The notes beneath the pieces are model-generated. The model saw nothing but the letters and a program-made list of their open reading frames with translations. It was not told the origin of the DNA and did not search any database. DNA of 64,000 nucleotides from Xanthostigma xanthostigma (taxonomy: Eukaryota > Arthropoda > Insecta > Raphidioptera > Raphidiidae): assembly GCA_963575645.1 (NCBI GenBank), contig OY754466.1:47586001-47650000 (forward strand), given 5' to 3'. The number at the start of each line of letters is the position of its first letter. Within the stretch, counting starts at the first letter, position 1. The translations under genes and the position numbers were made by a program. Positions 46,867-59,100 of this stretch are shown in pieces.

Positions 46867-47654
46867 ATAGAAAGTAGCGTCTGAGACACAAACTTGATTT
46901 CAACAAAATTATTACATAATATACTGGAACAAAACACACATACTACCTACATACAAAAAAAGAGTCCAATTATTTTATAAAACAGGAACGGATCTCTATT
47001 GGAGATGTGCAAACATGCTACCAAAGTAGAAAACTAATTATCAATTATTTACTTAATATGTATTAAAAGTAACACTTATATATTATATACATTTCTTTAT
47101 ATCTATTTGAAATTTTTCTGAGATATTCGAAATAATCTCAAATTTTTTATGGCTAAAACAATAATAAATAGAGTTAAGTCAGAAGAAAAGTAAGAAGAAC
47201 GTCTTGATTTGTTTTTATCTAATTGAAATCTAATTTCAGAAAATAAAACTCACAAAGAGCAAGTTTTTTTTTGTGATAGAACACTCCAGAATATTATTAT
47301 CAATATTGCAGAGCTACGGCTCCTATAAACTGGGTCGTAATTTTGAAAAACAGGCTACGGAATATTTTTTTCTAGTTATATTAAGGATCAATCTATGACT
47401 GTATTGTGACAAATTTTTCATTTTTTACTTTGTTAATTAATAGCGAATGCTTTTAAAAAACACTTTTTATGGTTTTTAAAATTTGTTTAAAAAATTTTCT
47501 GCTAAAAAATTTAAAAAAGTGGTACAATAGGGGCATAGATTCATAAAAATATTTTTTCATAATTTTATCTCTCGTTTTACGATCAGATTTATAGGAGACC
47601 GCAGACCACTGTATTGCATTGAAAAAACCAGGGGAAACGGGCTCTTAAGTAAAT
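46867..47654. other. Non-coding stretch
   Basis: No feature recognised. Confidence 0.4.
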
Positions 47655-47898
47655 AGCAAAAATGAGCAATTCGTTCAAAAAGCAGTCCACATATTGTGAT
47701 CTGTATGAAAAAATTATTAAAATAAAATAGAAGGAATAGACACTTCGAACAGAATTTTATATATTTATTTTACAAGAGTCGTTACCAAATAATTCTTAAT
47801 TGATCTTTAAGACAGAAATACCTGCGACGAATATTTCCATATCTCGTCACTTCTATTATAGTATAAAAATATTAATACTTCTCAATTTTATCGCAAAA
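47655..47898. repeat. Direct copy of the inside of the 43868 element
   Basis: Same-orientation match to 43925-44172 with scattered differences (starts AAAATGAGCAATTCGTTCA, ends TTTATCGC). Fragment of a dispersed repeat. Confidence 0.75.
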
Positions 47899-48400
47899 TT
47901 CAGTCATAGTTAAAACGATAAAATAATAAAACAAAAATATTACATTTTACATAGAATTTTTAATTGATTTTTAATTCTAAGCTACGTAAAATGAGCTCCA
48001 AACTCAGTTAATTGTAAACTTTTCTGTCATCTGAAATAAAAATAATAAAACAAAACGAACAAACAAAAAAATATCTGATTAACTACGACCGAATGGGTTC
48101 CATTTCATAACCAATAATGTAAATAGTAATTATTTGTCATTATTGTGCTGAACCACGCTACCTTCTATTTTAAACAAAGCACAAAACAATATAATAAAAA
48201 AAGGCTTATATTGACGCTGAAGCGAGCGTGGTTCAGTTAAAATCTTCAGTCATAACAAGTTCACAAAAATTCTTTTTCATATGAAGAAAATGTTCCTTTT
48301 TAAGTACTGATCTGCTCTTAACCATTTCAATAATATTATTTATATAATTCAGTCCAATTAATATAATTGAATTAAAACTCGCGCTTATCAAAACTCATTA
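47899..48400 (-). other. Probable 3' untranslated region of gene B
   Basis: No canonical AATAAA on the minus strand within 400 nt of the stop; the variant TATAAA is at 48339-48344. An inverted pair CTGAACCACGCT / AGCGTGGTTCAG (about 48149-48161 and 48226-48238) may form a stem in the transcript. Confidence 0.4.
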
Positions 48401-51400
48401 CTATTTTCTACCCCATTTAGCGGCCAATCCATAAAGTGATCTTAATAATTTCAATGCTCTACCATCGCTTCCATTAGCTTCATCTTCTCCTAAAATTTGA
48501 ATATCTGAATAAGTCCTTCCAGTAGAAGACACTTGAGATGAAAGATCTACATTTTTCTCATTTCTTAAAACTTCAGGAATAATTGTACTAGTACTGATAT
48601 CTTCAGGGGTTTCAGTTGTTATTCTGTAATCTTCAGTCGTACTTTCAGCTAAATATGAATAAAACGTGGTAGTTTCTGGTACAATAGTTGTTGTTGATGT
48701 GCCATAGTCTTCATTTGAAGCGCTAGGTGTAGAAGTTTCAACATTTTCTTCTTTCGTTTCCGAAGAAACTTGAACTTCATGTTCTTCATTTTCTCTAATA
48801 TTTCTATAAGTATTTAATGTGAACGTTTCTTGTACAGGTGTATTTAATAAAGCATCCAAAATAATTTTTCTGGCCGATTCAGAGGTATCATTTTGATTAA
48901 AATCGCATGTATTTATCAAAAGAAGGATTAATTTCCTCACTTTTTTATTTGAATCAGCCTCTTTCATTTTTTCCATCAACATATCTTGCTCGGTTGTATT
49001 TAAATCACCAAACATTTGCTTCGCAACTTTCATTTCCAATTCTATTTCAGTTGTGTTAGTTTCCGTCGGGATTGGGATTGTAAATTGCTGTGGCGAATTA
49101 TCTACAGACTTTCCGTATCTGGTTTCGGCAATATTAATATCTCGAAGGTCATTGACATATTTTTCAGTTGTAGATAATCCGTTATAATCAGTTGTTGTTT
49201 CCTTATTATTTAAAGTGGTTGTATCGTAAGATGCCGTTGTAGTTTGAACATCTTTAGGCAATTCAGTCGTGAAAACTTTAGGCAAATATGTATTTTTATT
49301 AAATCCATTGTTTTCAGATAACTCGAGATTGATTGTTATAGGATCAATTGCGACAGCACTCTTCCAAAGTTCAGCAACTTGTGGTGAATTTGTCCAATGA
49401 TTTTCAGGTACGTCTCCTATCGAAGCAGTTGAAGTGGCAAAATCATAATTTTTAGTTGTAGATAATTCAGGATATGGTGTTGTACTTTCGGTCGTCGAAT
49501 CATACTGAGGAGTCGACGAACTTTCAGTCGATTTTGCGGAATTTGAAATTGATTTAGCACCTCTGTCAATAACATTATTCCCTGCTACAAATGATTGACT
49601 ATAAGCAATTTGCAACCGTTCCTCATCATTAGTTTCATTAATCGGCTTAGAAAATTCTTGTAATTGATTTCGAGTTTCCAATTTTGTGTTTTCTGTTACA
49701 ACAGCGAGATTATTTAATTCCTCCGGGATAAAATAATGTAAGGTCGTTTTTTGTCCTTCGTTTTTATTGCTTGGAGGCAACAAATCATTAGACGGCTTAT
49801 CAAATTTCGGTGAAGGTGATGCAGAAACGTCTGCAAAATTAATGTTCCAAGTTGGTGTGTAGTTGTCGATACCGATTGGTGTACTGTTTTCTGGTTTCAC
49901 GCCGAGTCCATACGGATTAGGTGTTGTTCTGACCTCTCCCCGTTCCGTGGCAGGGAAATAATCATCCTCATCTGTGTTTTCATTTAAATTCAAATCGATT
50001 GGATGCGCTGTACTACCTAATTCCAAGCCGCTGTTTAAACTTATTGCAACGGTGTTAATTTCATCATACTTGGGAAGATACGTAGATCTATCAGCTTCTG
50101 AAAATCGTGATGATATTGTCGAAGTTTCGTAAGGTGTCGATGTTTCGAAAGGAGTGTATGGAGTAGTTGTATAACTATCACGATAAACAGCTCTTGAACG
50201 AGGTGTGGTTTTTATCACATCTGAAAAATCTAATACTTCGCCTTCTTCTTTTGTAATTGATGGATGGTCAGTAAATTCAGTCGTTGGGAAATCAGTGGTT
50301 GTAGATATTATGGTAGTTTCTTCAACTTCAGGTGGCTCTGTCGGTCTAATTTCAGACAAAACTTTTCTGAAAGTTTCTGGATCTTTCAAGTATTCAGACA
50401 GAGCGTGTGTGAACACTCTTGCTAAACGTCTTATGTTTGTTATATTACTTTCCTTTGGAGCAACTAGACCTCGCGATTGTTGTACATCCAAATCATTGTC
50501 AACTAGCTCTCTGTTAATAATAGCTTCAAATTCGGCTGTGGTTGGTGCAGGTGTTTGCAATTCAATGTTTTTGTCGTGGAAAAGTGAAACATATTTGTGC
50601 AATGTATTTTTCGTTAACAGAGTCTGTCCCAATTCTGGTGGAGTATTGCTTTCATTATTGATTGTGGAATTATTTTGTAAATGACTTTCAGCAGCAGACG
50701 CGAAATATATCGCCAATGAGTGTAGCGTGTCCGGACTTGAAGATGGTGGTACTTTTAATCCGGGTCTAGAAGCCGAAAATTTTTGAGATCTGGGAGTTTT
50801 TTCATCAATGGCTTCTAAATCATTTAGAGTATCGATCATTCTCAACGCATTTTCAGATATAATCGGAGTTGGCGGCGTTGCGGGTGATGTGAAGGGTTCA
50901 GGAGTCGCTGTATATGAACTAGATCTTACTGTGGGTTGTGTTGGAGGTCTAGGAGTTATTGTTGGAACCGTTGGAGAATATTTGGTAGCTGATTGTGAAT
51001 ATTTTATAGGTTTCGAGGTTGTAAATGTAGGATAATAACTGACTCGCCGGAAAGATGTTTTAGGATTTTGACGTACCGTTGGTTTAGGAGTTGAAGAACT
51101 AACGTTCACAGCGGGTGTGAACTGTTTGGGTTTCCACGATGTTCTTGAATATTTACTGTATATTTTTGGTGGTAACAAGTTTGGTGATAGTGTTGGTTTT
51201 GCAGTTGTCTGTTCATTTCTAAGTAACGGTGGTGGTGATGGTGTGTCATCATATATTATTTTAAAACCTCCTGATTTTGTGTTTGAAAATTTGTAACCGT
51301 GTTGATTTTCACTACGCTGAATATCTGATGATGATGAAGATTCGACGTTTATTTGTGACGATGAGAAATGTTTAGCTTCTCTGAATTGAGGAGCAATAGT

Positions 51401-53170
51401 TGAAGGACTACTTGTAGAATCGAACGAATAATGAGAAGAATATTTTATCTCTTTTTGAATTGGTGCGCTTGTGGTTGTTGTACTCGAAGGGTTAGAGACA
51501 TCTTTAGGAAATTGACTATAATCAGGGCTGATACGTGGAGTCGTCGTTTCAATATTTTGTTTTGTCGTTTCAGTAAAAATTTGTTTAATTTCTCGTAATA
51601 AAGGAACAATTGTTGTTGTTCCAAAATTTATTTGAACTTCATCTTCAAAATTATTTAAATAAGTTTGCGTTGTTTCAGGTAATTCTGTTGTACTGTGGTC
51701 ACGATTGACAGGAAAAGTAAATGTAACAAAATGTCCAGGAAGGGACGAGATTGTTGATGGTTGAGCTGTTGTGGAAGTTGGTGGGGAATGAGTTGTCGAT
51801 GGGAAATGGGAAGTTGAAGATGGGAAAGTTGTGGGTGTTCGTGAAGTAGAAACGACAGTCGTCGAGCTACGAGTAGTAGAAACAGTCGTAGGACTTTCGA
51901 AATAAGTAGTTTTGTATGGTGTACTCTGTGTTGGAGCAACTTGCTCATGTGTGTTTACCGATAAGAAAACAGGACTTTGCTTTCCTGCTCGTTGTGTATC
52001 ATTTTTTATAATGGGTGGCGAAGTAAAAACGTTAGCTGTTATGTTCCTCGATATGATGTGTTGGGAATTTTCAAAGATGTCTCTGCTATGTGGAGGAAAA
52101 TATGAAACTTTATCAAAAGACGGCTTTGCAACTTCTAGTACTGTAGCCTTGCCAATTTTGGATGGCTTTGGAGGTGGTACTGGAAATGAATTAGATACAA
52201 CGAATTGTTGAGTTGTAATTGGGACTGGTGTTGTTCTGACAATAGCCTGTGGTGGATTATAAACAGGGAAATTAGTTGAAGGAGTCGGTTTGACCGCAGT
52301 AGTAAAACCAATTGTGTGCGGGTTTGCAGTACTGAAAGTATCGTTGTGTTTAACGTTTTTATTATCATTATTTCTGAAATTATTTCTTGAACTCTGGTGA
52401 TTACTTCTTTGTTGTTGACCATTGTATCTATTATTGGCGAAGGAGGCCGTTTCAGCTGTGTACTGTGTTTCGCCTGGATAGTGATGTGAATTTTGTATTG
52501 AGTATTCTCTTGAATTTCTTTCGTCTGATATTTCAACGTTCGATAATGAATCTATATAATGTTTAGTGTTGCCTCTGCGAGAAGACGTTCGATGGGAATT
52601 ATCGGATTTGGATTGTCTTTCAGAACTGCCATTTTCGTTACTGTTTGTGTTACTCTGATCATTTTTATTGCGATTTACATAAACCGGAGATTTTGAATTT
52701 TGGCTATTTTGATTGTTACTTGAAAGTTGATTCGGACCGTGAACTTGTGAAGAACTGTAAGAAACCGTATCAGAATTAAAATTCTGATGGCTAGTTCCAG
52801 AGTTGGTTGAGTTAGATTGATTTATTTCTGGTTTTTGGGACCGTGAATGGTTTCTGCTACTGGTATGCCGACTTCGCGAACGATATCTTTCCGAAGTTCG
52901 AGAATAAATCGGACGACTGTTTTGCGAATAGTTTTGTGCTCCGGCGCTTTGTTGATCATCAAAGTTTTCTTCGGTTGCTTCTGTTGTGGTTTTTGATTTT
53001 CGTTTCTCTTCTTCGGATGCGTAGCGCTCAGCACTTTGTTCGTAATTTTTGGGTGATAATCCACAGTCGACTTTGAACCACCAATCGCAGATTTGGTCCG
53101 TTTGATGAAATATTGTGCCGTTTGGACACAGGAACGAGATTTTTCGACCAGTATCGCATATGTGGAATAC
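48401..53170 (-). CDS. Gene B last exon, 4,770 nt, completes CBM_14
   Basis: Acceptor TTTCAG (ends 53171) then GTATTCCACATATGC (VFHIC). I translated 53170 to 51178 codon by codon and met no stop; the open frame continues to TAG at 48401-48403. There is no in-frame ATG between 53170 and 51178, which is normal for an internal exon. Only one Cys follows the CBM_14 (in NTCDFNQND). Plus-strand frames across this region are shadows. Confidence 0.9.
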   Translation of the reverse strand, partial: VFHICDTGRKISFLCPNGTIFHQTDQICDWWFKVDCGLSPKNYEQSAERYASEEEKRKSKTTTEATEENFDDQQSAGAQNYSQNSRPIYSRTSERYRSRSRHTSSRNHSRSQKPEINQSNSTNSGTSHQNFNSDTVSYSSSQVHGPNQLSSNNQNSQNSKSPVYVNRNKNDQSNTNSNENGSSERQSKSDNSHRTSSRRGNTKHYIDSLSNVEISDERNSREYSIQNSHHYPGETQYTAETASFANNRYNGQQQRSNHQSSRNNFRNNDNKNVKHNDTFSTANPHTIGFTTAVKPTPSTNFPVYNPPQAIVRTTPVPITTQQFVVSNSFPVPPPKPSKIGKATVLEVAKPSFDKVSYFPPHSRDIFENSQHIISRNITANVFTSPPIIKNDTQRAGKQSPVFLSVNTHEQVAPTQSTPYKTTYFESPTTVSTTRSSTTVVSTSRTPTTFPSSTSHFPSTTHSPPTSTTAQPSTISSLPGHFVTFTFPVNRDHSTTELPETTQTYLNNFEDEVQINFGTTTIVPLLREIKQIFTETTKQNIETTTPRISPDYSQFPKDVSNPSSTTTTSAPIQKEIKYSSHYSFDSTSSPSTIAPQFREAKHFSSSQINVESSSSSDIQRSENQHGYKFSNTKSGGFKIIYDDTPSPPPLLRNEQTTAKPTLSPNLLPPKIYSKYSRTSWKPKQFTPAVNVSSSTPKPTVRQNPKTSFRRVSYYPTFTTSKPIKYSQSATKYSPTVPTITPRPPTQPTVRSSSYTATPEPFTSPATPPTPIISENALRMIDTLNDLEAIDEKTPRSQKFSASRPGLKVPPSSSPDTLHSLAIYFASAAESHLQNNSTINNESNTPPELGQTLLTKNTLHKYVSLFHDKNIELQTPAPTTAEFEAIINRELVDNDLDVQQSRGLVAPKESNITNIRRLARVFTHALSEYLKDPETFRKVLSEIRPTEPPEVEETTIISTTTDFPTTEFTDHPSITKEEGEVLDFSDVIKTTPRSRAVYRDSYTTTPYTPFETSTPYETSTISSRFSEADRSTYLPKYDEINTVAISLNSGLELGSTAHPIDLNLNENTDEDDYFPATERGEVRTTPNPYGLGVKPENSTPIGIDNYTPTWNINFADVSASPSPKFDKPSNDLLPPSNKNEGQKTTLHYFIPEELNNLAVVTENTKLETRNQLQEFSKPINETNDEERLQIAYSQSFVAGNNVIDRGAKSISNSAKSTESSSTPQYDSTTESTTPYPELSTTKNYDFATSTASIGDVPENHWTNSPQVAELWKSAVAIDPITINLELSENNGFNKNTYLPKVFTTELPKDVQTTTASYDTTTLNNKETTTDYNGLSTTEKYVNDLRDINIAETRYGKSVDNSPQQFTIPIPTETNTTEIELEMKVAKQMFGDLNTTEQDMLMEKMKEADSNKKVRKLILLLINTCDFNQNDTSESARKIILDALLNTPVQETFTLNTYRNIRENEEHEVQVSSETKEENVETSTPSASNEDYGTSTTTIVPETTTFYSYLAESTTEDYRITTETPEDISTSTIIPEVLRNEKNVDLSSQVSSTGRTYSDIQILGEDEANGSDGRALKLLRSLYGLAAKWGRK

Positions 53171-56100
53171 CTGAAATTATAGATATTATGATGAGGATGG
53201 ATACTGCTTACATTTTAAAGTCATTGTCTGAACGAATAATAAATTGATCAAGCAGTGAAATCGAAAAATTTTAATAATATAAATTGATTTTACAAAAAGA
53301 GTTCAAGATTTTTAGAAGTTTGAATTTTATTTCCTGGATTATTATTATTTAATAAGTATAATTCGGTTTTAATTTCTTGCCAACTGAAAAATCAAATGAA
53401 TTTGGTTTAACTTAAAAAATATCATTTATTTCCTTTTCTCTAAAGTCATCAGCATTGTTTTGCTATAAATAAATTGCAATTAAAAGACTACATTTCCAAA
53501 CCTTAAAATAGTAAACAAAAGTATTGTGTAGGTATTGTTAAAAGATTTTTTATCTTTAATTTCAATTATACTTCTTTATAAAATAATCCTTACTTGGCAA
53601 TTAGTTTCAAGATCAGCATAATATCCACTCTTAACTTTCCGGCAGGTAAATGACGTTTTCGGGATTCGAGTCAAAACCGGAAAATCGATACCCGGCTGCC
53701 CTTGGACACCTGAAATTTTAATAAATTTGTGTGAACCTTTTATTCAACTTTATAAAAGCTCTGATAATGCAGGACTTTTTCAGTGGAAATGCACCTTGAT
53801 AATTGTGAAATTCCGCACTGTTTTCGGTATCTGTCTCCTCCGAAAGTTGCCTGTGTCTTCTAACACTTGTTAAAGGTTCACTGGATTCGTCTGATTCCGT
53901 CGAAAAAACTTCGTAGCTTGCGGCCCCCATTTTGTCCATAAGTTGGTGTAAGCTTCGTAAGCCACTGGTCGAATGGCGCGACTGTCTTCTTCCCGCATTC
54001 TGTAAAATAATTAATGAAGTGTATTTAAACAAGTAAACAGTATAGATCTCTAAAAACGGCTATTCATAAATTAAAACTACCAAAAAAACGTATACCCTTT
54101 ATTTTAGTTAAAATTATAATGTTTTAGCTATGAAATCTGTAACCAGGAGACCCAGCTCGAGCGTAGTCGTGGACCGATATCTGGCGCAGACTACTGGCGT
54201 CAGCACTGGGTAATGCACACACGTTCATGGCTTACATGTGTGTGAAGTTAGACGCCTTTGGTAACTTTGGCGAAAACCGGCGGAAAGAACCGGAGTTTTC
54301 CCAGGTAGTGATACCAGTGGCATCTCACGTGCGCCAGAGAAAGGTCCGTCTCGAAACACGGCAAGCACAGGTAACAGATTTCATGATTTTAGCATAATCA
54401 ATATTAGATTAGCAGGAAAATGGATGAAAATGAAATACAAATATTGGTTGAACTACGTATCGTTTTTTATAAATATATTAAGACTTCTTCAGGTCACTAA
54501 AACCAGCATATGAAATACGTATTTGATAAATTAATATTAATTAGATATTATGAACTCTAAAGTCAATTTGTTTTAATTAATTAATCATCTGTCGTTGAAT
54601 TGTTGACAACGTAACAAATAAGCAAAACCAATAACCAAACATTTCCTGTTTAAAGTAGGTATAGAGTGTAGACTGTAGACTATAAAGAATAGTATATTGT
54701 GCGACTACTGAGAGAAGGAGAAGATTCCATGAGCGTGAAATTTGCCGCACAAGCGTAGCGAGTGCGGTAACACGCGAGTGGAATATTCTCCTTCGATCAA
54801 TTGTCGCACATAATACTTTATTCAACTAGCACGAGTAATATGTAATCGGGGCCCTGATAAAAGAGGGAAAAATAGTAAATCACTTCATTGATTGACGTAC
54901 CCACCGCCCTCGTTGCACACAAGATGGCCCTGACTTTCGCTGAATTGCGATGCTGTTTTCATATATACAAATCGCTACCGCGTTCTTATTGGTCCAGAAA
55001 CTATGCAGTAATACATAATCGTACAGTTTCAGCTCATTATTAGCACTCTACGCGTCAACATGAAGTAATTTATTATTTCTCCCGAATTTAGCAGGGCCCC
55101 GAAATTATATATTACTCACGCGTGTTGAATAAATAATTTTATTTCTAAGATACTCCTCCAACTATTGTCAATTCGCCGAATTTCGACGGCGCCAGTCTAT
55201 TGTTGTACTGTTTTTATTATTAATCAAGTTCTTCTGTATTTTGTAACTATTTTAATGCGATAGAGCTCATTAAAAGTTCAATAATAAACAATAATGTGTA
55301 TTTAATCGATGATACATTATTATTCTTGGTAATAATTAGACTTCAAAATAAGTTAAGTAATAATCCAAGTGAGATGAAAACATACCATAGATACACGGTT
55401 ACGTTGTCACGGCAACCATCTCCCACGGCTCACTTAGATTGTGTGTGGACTATTATGTTTATCAACCAGGCCAGTAATAAACATTTTTTACCATTTCAAC
55501 AAGTGTCGTAATGGGACTAATTTAGGTCAAAATTCACTTTTCAAAATTTTGCAATATTTTCTCGTTTTGAGAACCCCCGAATCAAACCAACATATTTTTG
55601 GAAAAACTCTGTGCCTCTGCTAGTCTGTTTGTCTGTGAGCATGATACGGGTCAAACGGATGAGCGGATTGAAACTAAATTTTGATATAAGCGAGAGTTGT
55701 GGGTGTATCAAAGATATTTCTTGACAATTGTAGAGCTATATCTAGTGTTGTCAATACATAGTAGATAACCTCTCATTTTGTATTCAAATACTCGTAATAT
55801 AGAGTTATGCGGGTGAATAAGGAGTCATATTGAACAGTTTGTGAACAGTCCAGTGGTGGATTTGCACATTTCCCAAGTATAGGCTTTTAAATTTTTGCCG
55901 TCCTTACCTCAGCAATTGTCAGTTCTTATAGATTATTTTTACAATCTAACAATTTGTTTGAAATTGCACAAGAAATAGATTTTGGGTATATTTACGACTA
56001 ATAAGGCGGGGTAATGTATGCAATACTTACACAATAATGTACATATTATGGTAAATGTAATTAAATAATTTTTATTTGCCGCCCTAAAATCTGCCGCCCT

Positions 56101-59100
56101 AGGCTTAAGCCTACTCAGCTTGCTGGTAAATCCGCCACTGGAACAGTCACCAATTGTTTGAAAGAATTTTTTTTCGTAAGTTCGGCCCTGCGCTATAATT
56201 ATATTTAATTGTAATGTGTACACAAAAAGCTATGGCGGGCATACTATAGAATTTATTATGCAATAGGTTAAAGTATAAGAATAAAAATGTTGTGACTTTT
56301 TGGTGCCAAATTTAAAGACATTATAAGTAACTAGTCTTTACCCGCGCCTTTGCTCGCAATGTCGTTTTTGAAGTGAAAACTTGTTTAGCGGCGTTGTACA
56401 CTTTTTTTTGTAATGGGTAAAAAATGTTAAACTCGCGTCAGGACACGTGACCTGTTCAAAAATTCGTAAGACGGATGGAGAGTAGAGGTATGGGTAAAAA
56501 ATGTTAAACTCGCGTCAGGACACGTGACCTGATCGAAAATTCGTAAGACGGATGGAGAGTAGAGGTAATATTCAAGTTTTCACTTCTGCCGGCACTCCCA
56601 GAGTGCAACCCGTCTTTTTTTTTAATTAATCGTTTCTATAGAGACAACCGTTTATACGCAATACACGACGTTAAAAAGCGTCTCTGGAAAAAGAACACAA
56701 CGACTTGAAATAATACCAACCATAAAAAATGTTGAACCGAACTTTAGGTAGAACATCAGTACGTCGTAAATTACAAGAGACGGGATAATAGTAAATGTTG
56801 GCTATTTTCAAGGTGGCAGTGGAATTTTAAGGACATTGCCCTCTATAGCGTCGGCCCTGTGCAAAAACCCTTTTACGCAGGTTTCCGCAAAATTATACTC
56901 AAACGTTTTTGCTTGAAATAATTTTGCTTAATCGGTGTGCGTCTATCCTAAAGTCGCGTACAGACCGAGTTTCCAATCTAAACCAAGGCATATGATATCA
57001 AAATGTTGGCCGTATTTTCCAAACTAAAAGAGATACAGATGTTTGCTTACGCTCATTGAATTCAGCGTATTTTTTCTGTAAGCATTCATAATTTCGAAAG
57101 TACATTAAAGAATTCGATATTTGATATTTTTTTAAGGCAGACCCCTTTAAAAAAATGCGATTTTTAACGAAAACCGAAATCTTTCGGAATTTTTTCAAAA
57201 TCATCATGCTTATAGAAAAAAACACGCTGAATTCAACGAGCACAAATAATCGTCTGTATGTCTTTTGGTTTAGTTATTTACGTTTATAATTTTCAGAAAA
57301 ACATTTAAAACCTCCGAAAGGTCGTAGTTTCAACAAAAAGAGAAAATACAGACGTTTGCTTATACGCTCATTGAATTCAGCGTATTTTTTTCTATAAGCA
57401 TACTCAATTTTAAAGGTATATTAAAGATTTCGATTTTTGCAATTTTTTCAAGGAATACCCCTTTAAAAATTGCGATTTTTTACGAAAACCGAAATATTTT
57501 GGAACTTTTACAAAATCATCATGATAATAGAAAAAAAAACACGCTGAATCCAGCAAGGTCGTAAAACGTCGGGTGTCGTCCAAAAAAAGTTTAGAACCAA
57601 AAAAAGTAGTATTTAACCATCCCCCTCTATCTTTACAAGTAACGCTACTAAAAAAATAATTAACAAAATTTGAACCACTTCTCGAAAAGGTTCGCCATCA
57701 CTACTATAGAACAATCTTTTTTTATTGTTAACTATTCTTCAACAAAGTTTTTCGCTTTGACGACGATATTTACTATTCTGCTATGTAAGGAGACCGGTCT
57801 ATCTTAATACTATAATTTTTTTCAAAGTAAAACAATTATTTTTTTTAGGGGATTTTAACTTGTGGTTGGGGGAAAGATATTTAGGAGTTGGCAACTCTGC
57901 TCGGTTTGTACACGGCTTTAAAACGAAAACATGCGAACGCGACTCACGGAAGTTGTAATTGCGGATGTTTCCGGGTTTTGTCACAATGAAGGCGTTGGAA
58001 TTAGACCGTTTGTGAATAAATCAACGTTTTTTGTACGACAATACTACATATTATTACAACTCTACATTCACAATAATTGTAACAATGCGTTAATGAATTT
58101 TGTATCATGTGAAAATTGTTTTATATCATTCATTAATTTATTTTCTTCTCTTTGTTGGAAATTGTATTGTTGAACATACGTGCATAACTATCATAAATGC
58201 AAAAACATGCCAATAATGGTATTATTATTACTCAACTTTAATAAATAGTAAATAGTCGGAGTTTCGCGTTGATTGCTTTTCGAATTTCACTTATATTATC
58301 GACCAGACCTGCAGAAATACTTAATAAATATATCTAGATACAAGATACTTAGGGCCGGATTAACCCTATCCGGGCCCCTAGGCAAGGCAATCAGGTCTTT
58401 TCAAGTTGATGAAGGGATGTGAGTAACTTCCAGATGATCGGCTCCAGGCATCCTGATACTTCAATGTCTTACTCTTATGTAATATTGTAACAACATGATT
58501 ACTTTGATTAGATGTTGCAGCATCGCCTTACCTGACTCGTTAGCTTTATTGAAATAGTCTTAATGAATAGGTTATAGATAATTGATGATCCAGGTTTTTT
58601 GATGGGTCAGGAAAGAGAAATGAGACGAGACGTAGTTATTTTAAATTTTATCTTGTTAAATGCAATAAATTACAATAAACAACGAAAGAAAATAATATTG
58701 TTGTTGGTAAATTTAATACAAATTTTCAAATAAAATTTTCGTTCAATGAATAGTTTTTTTCCTGGTGCGTGCACGTGCCCCCTACTCTGCCTAATGATTA
58801 ATCCGGCACTGAAGATATTAAACAGTTAAGAAACTTTCTAATTTCGAAGTATCTTAGATATTTGTAGAAGTATGTTTTTAAAAAGTATTTTTGCACTATG
58901 CCCTATAAAACAGCTGCTTTGCTTGCATCACTATACAGGCATATAAAGTGACTCATTCCGCACTAGTGCTGTAATGTAGTTATTTTATGTTAACTATTTA
59001 CGTAACCTACTGTATCAATGTACTTGGTCACACAAATAAACATGTTAAAGATCTCCAAAATATACATAAAATTAAGTAAAAACCAGCTATTTTTAGAGGG

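Noticed and set aside
50205-51035. Plus-strand open frames opposite gene B
   Set aside because: They are antisense shadows of the long biased coding exon; no signal peptide, domain or splice logic.
53718-54032. An independent 104-codon gene starting with an ATG near 54032
   Set aside because: The ATG lies in the intron; the coding part from 53999 to 53795 fits as an exon of gene B with good splice sites on both sides.
57799-58173. Overlapping frames of 61 and 80 codons
   Set aside because: No domain, no signal, and located in a large intron of repeats.
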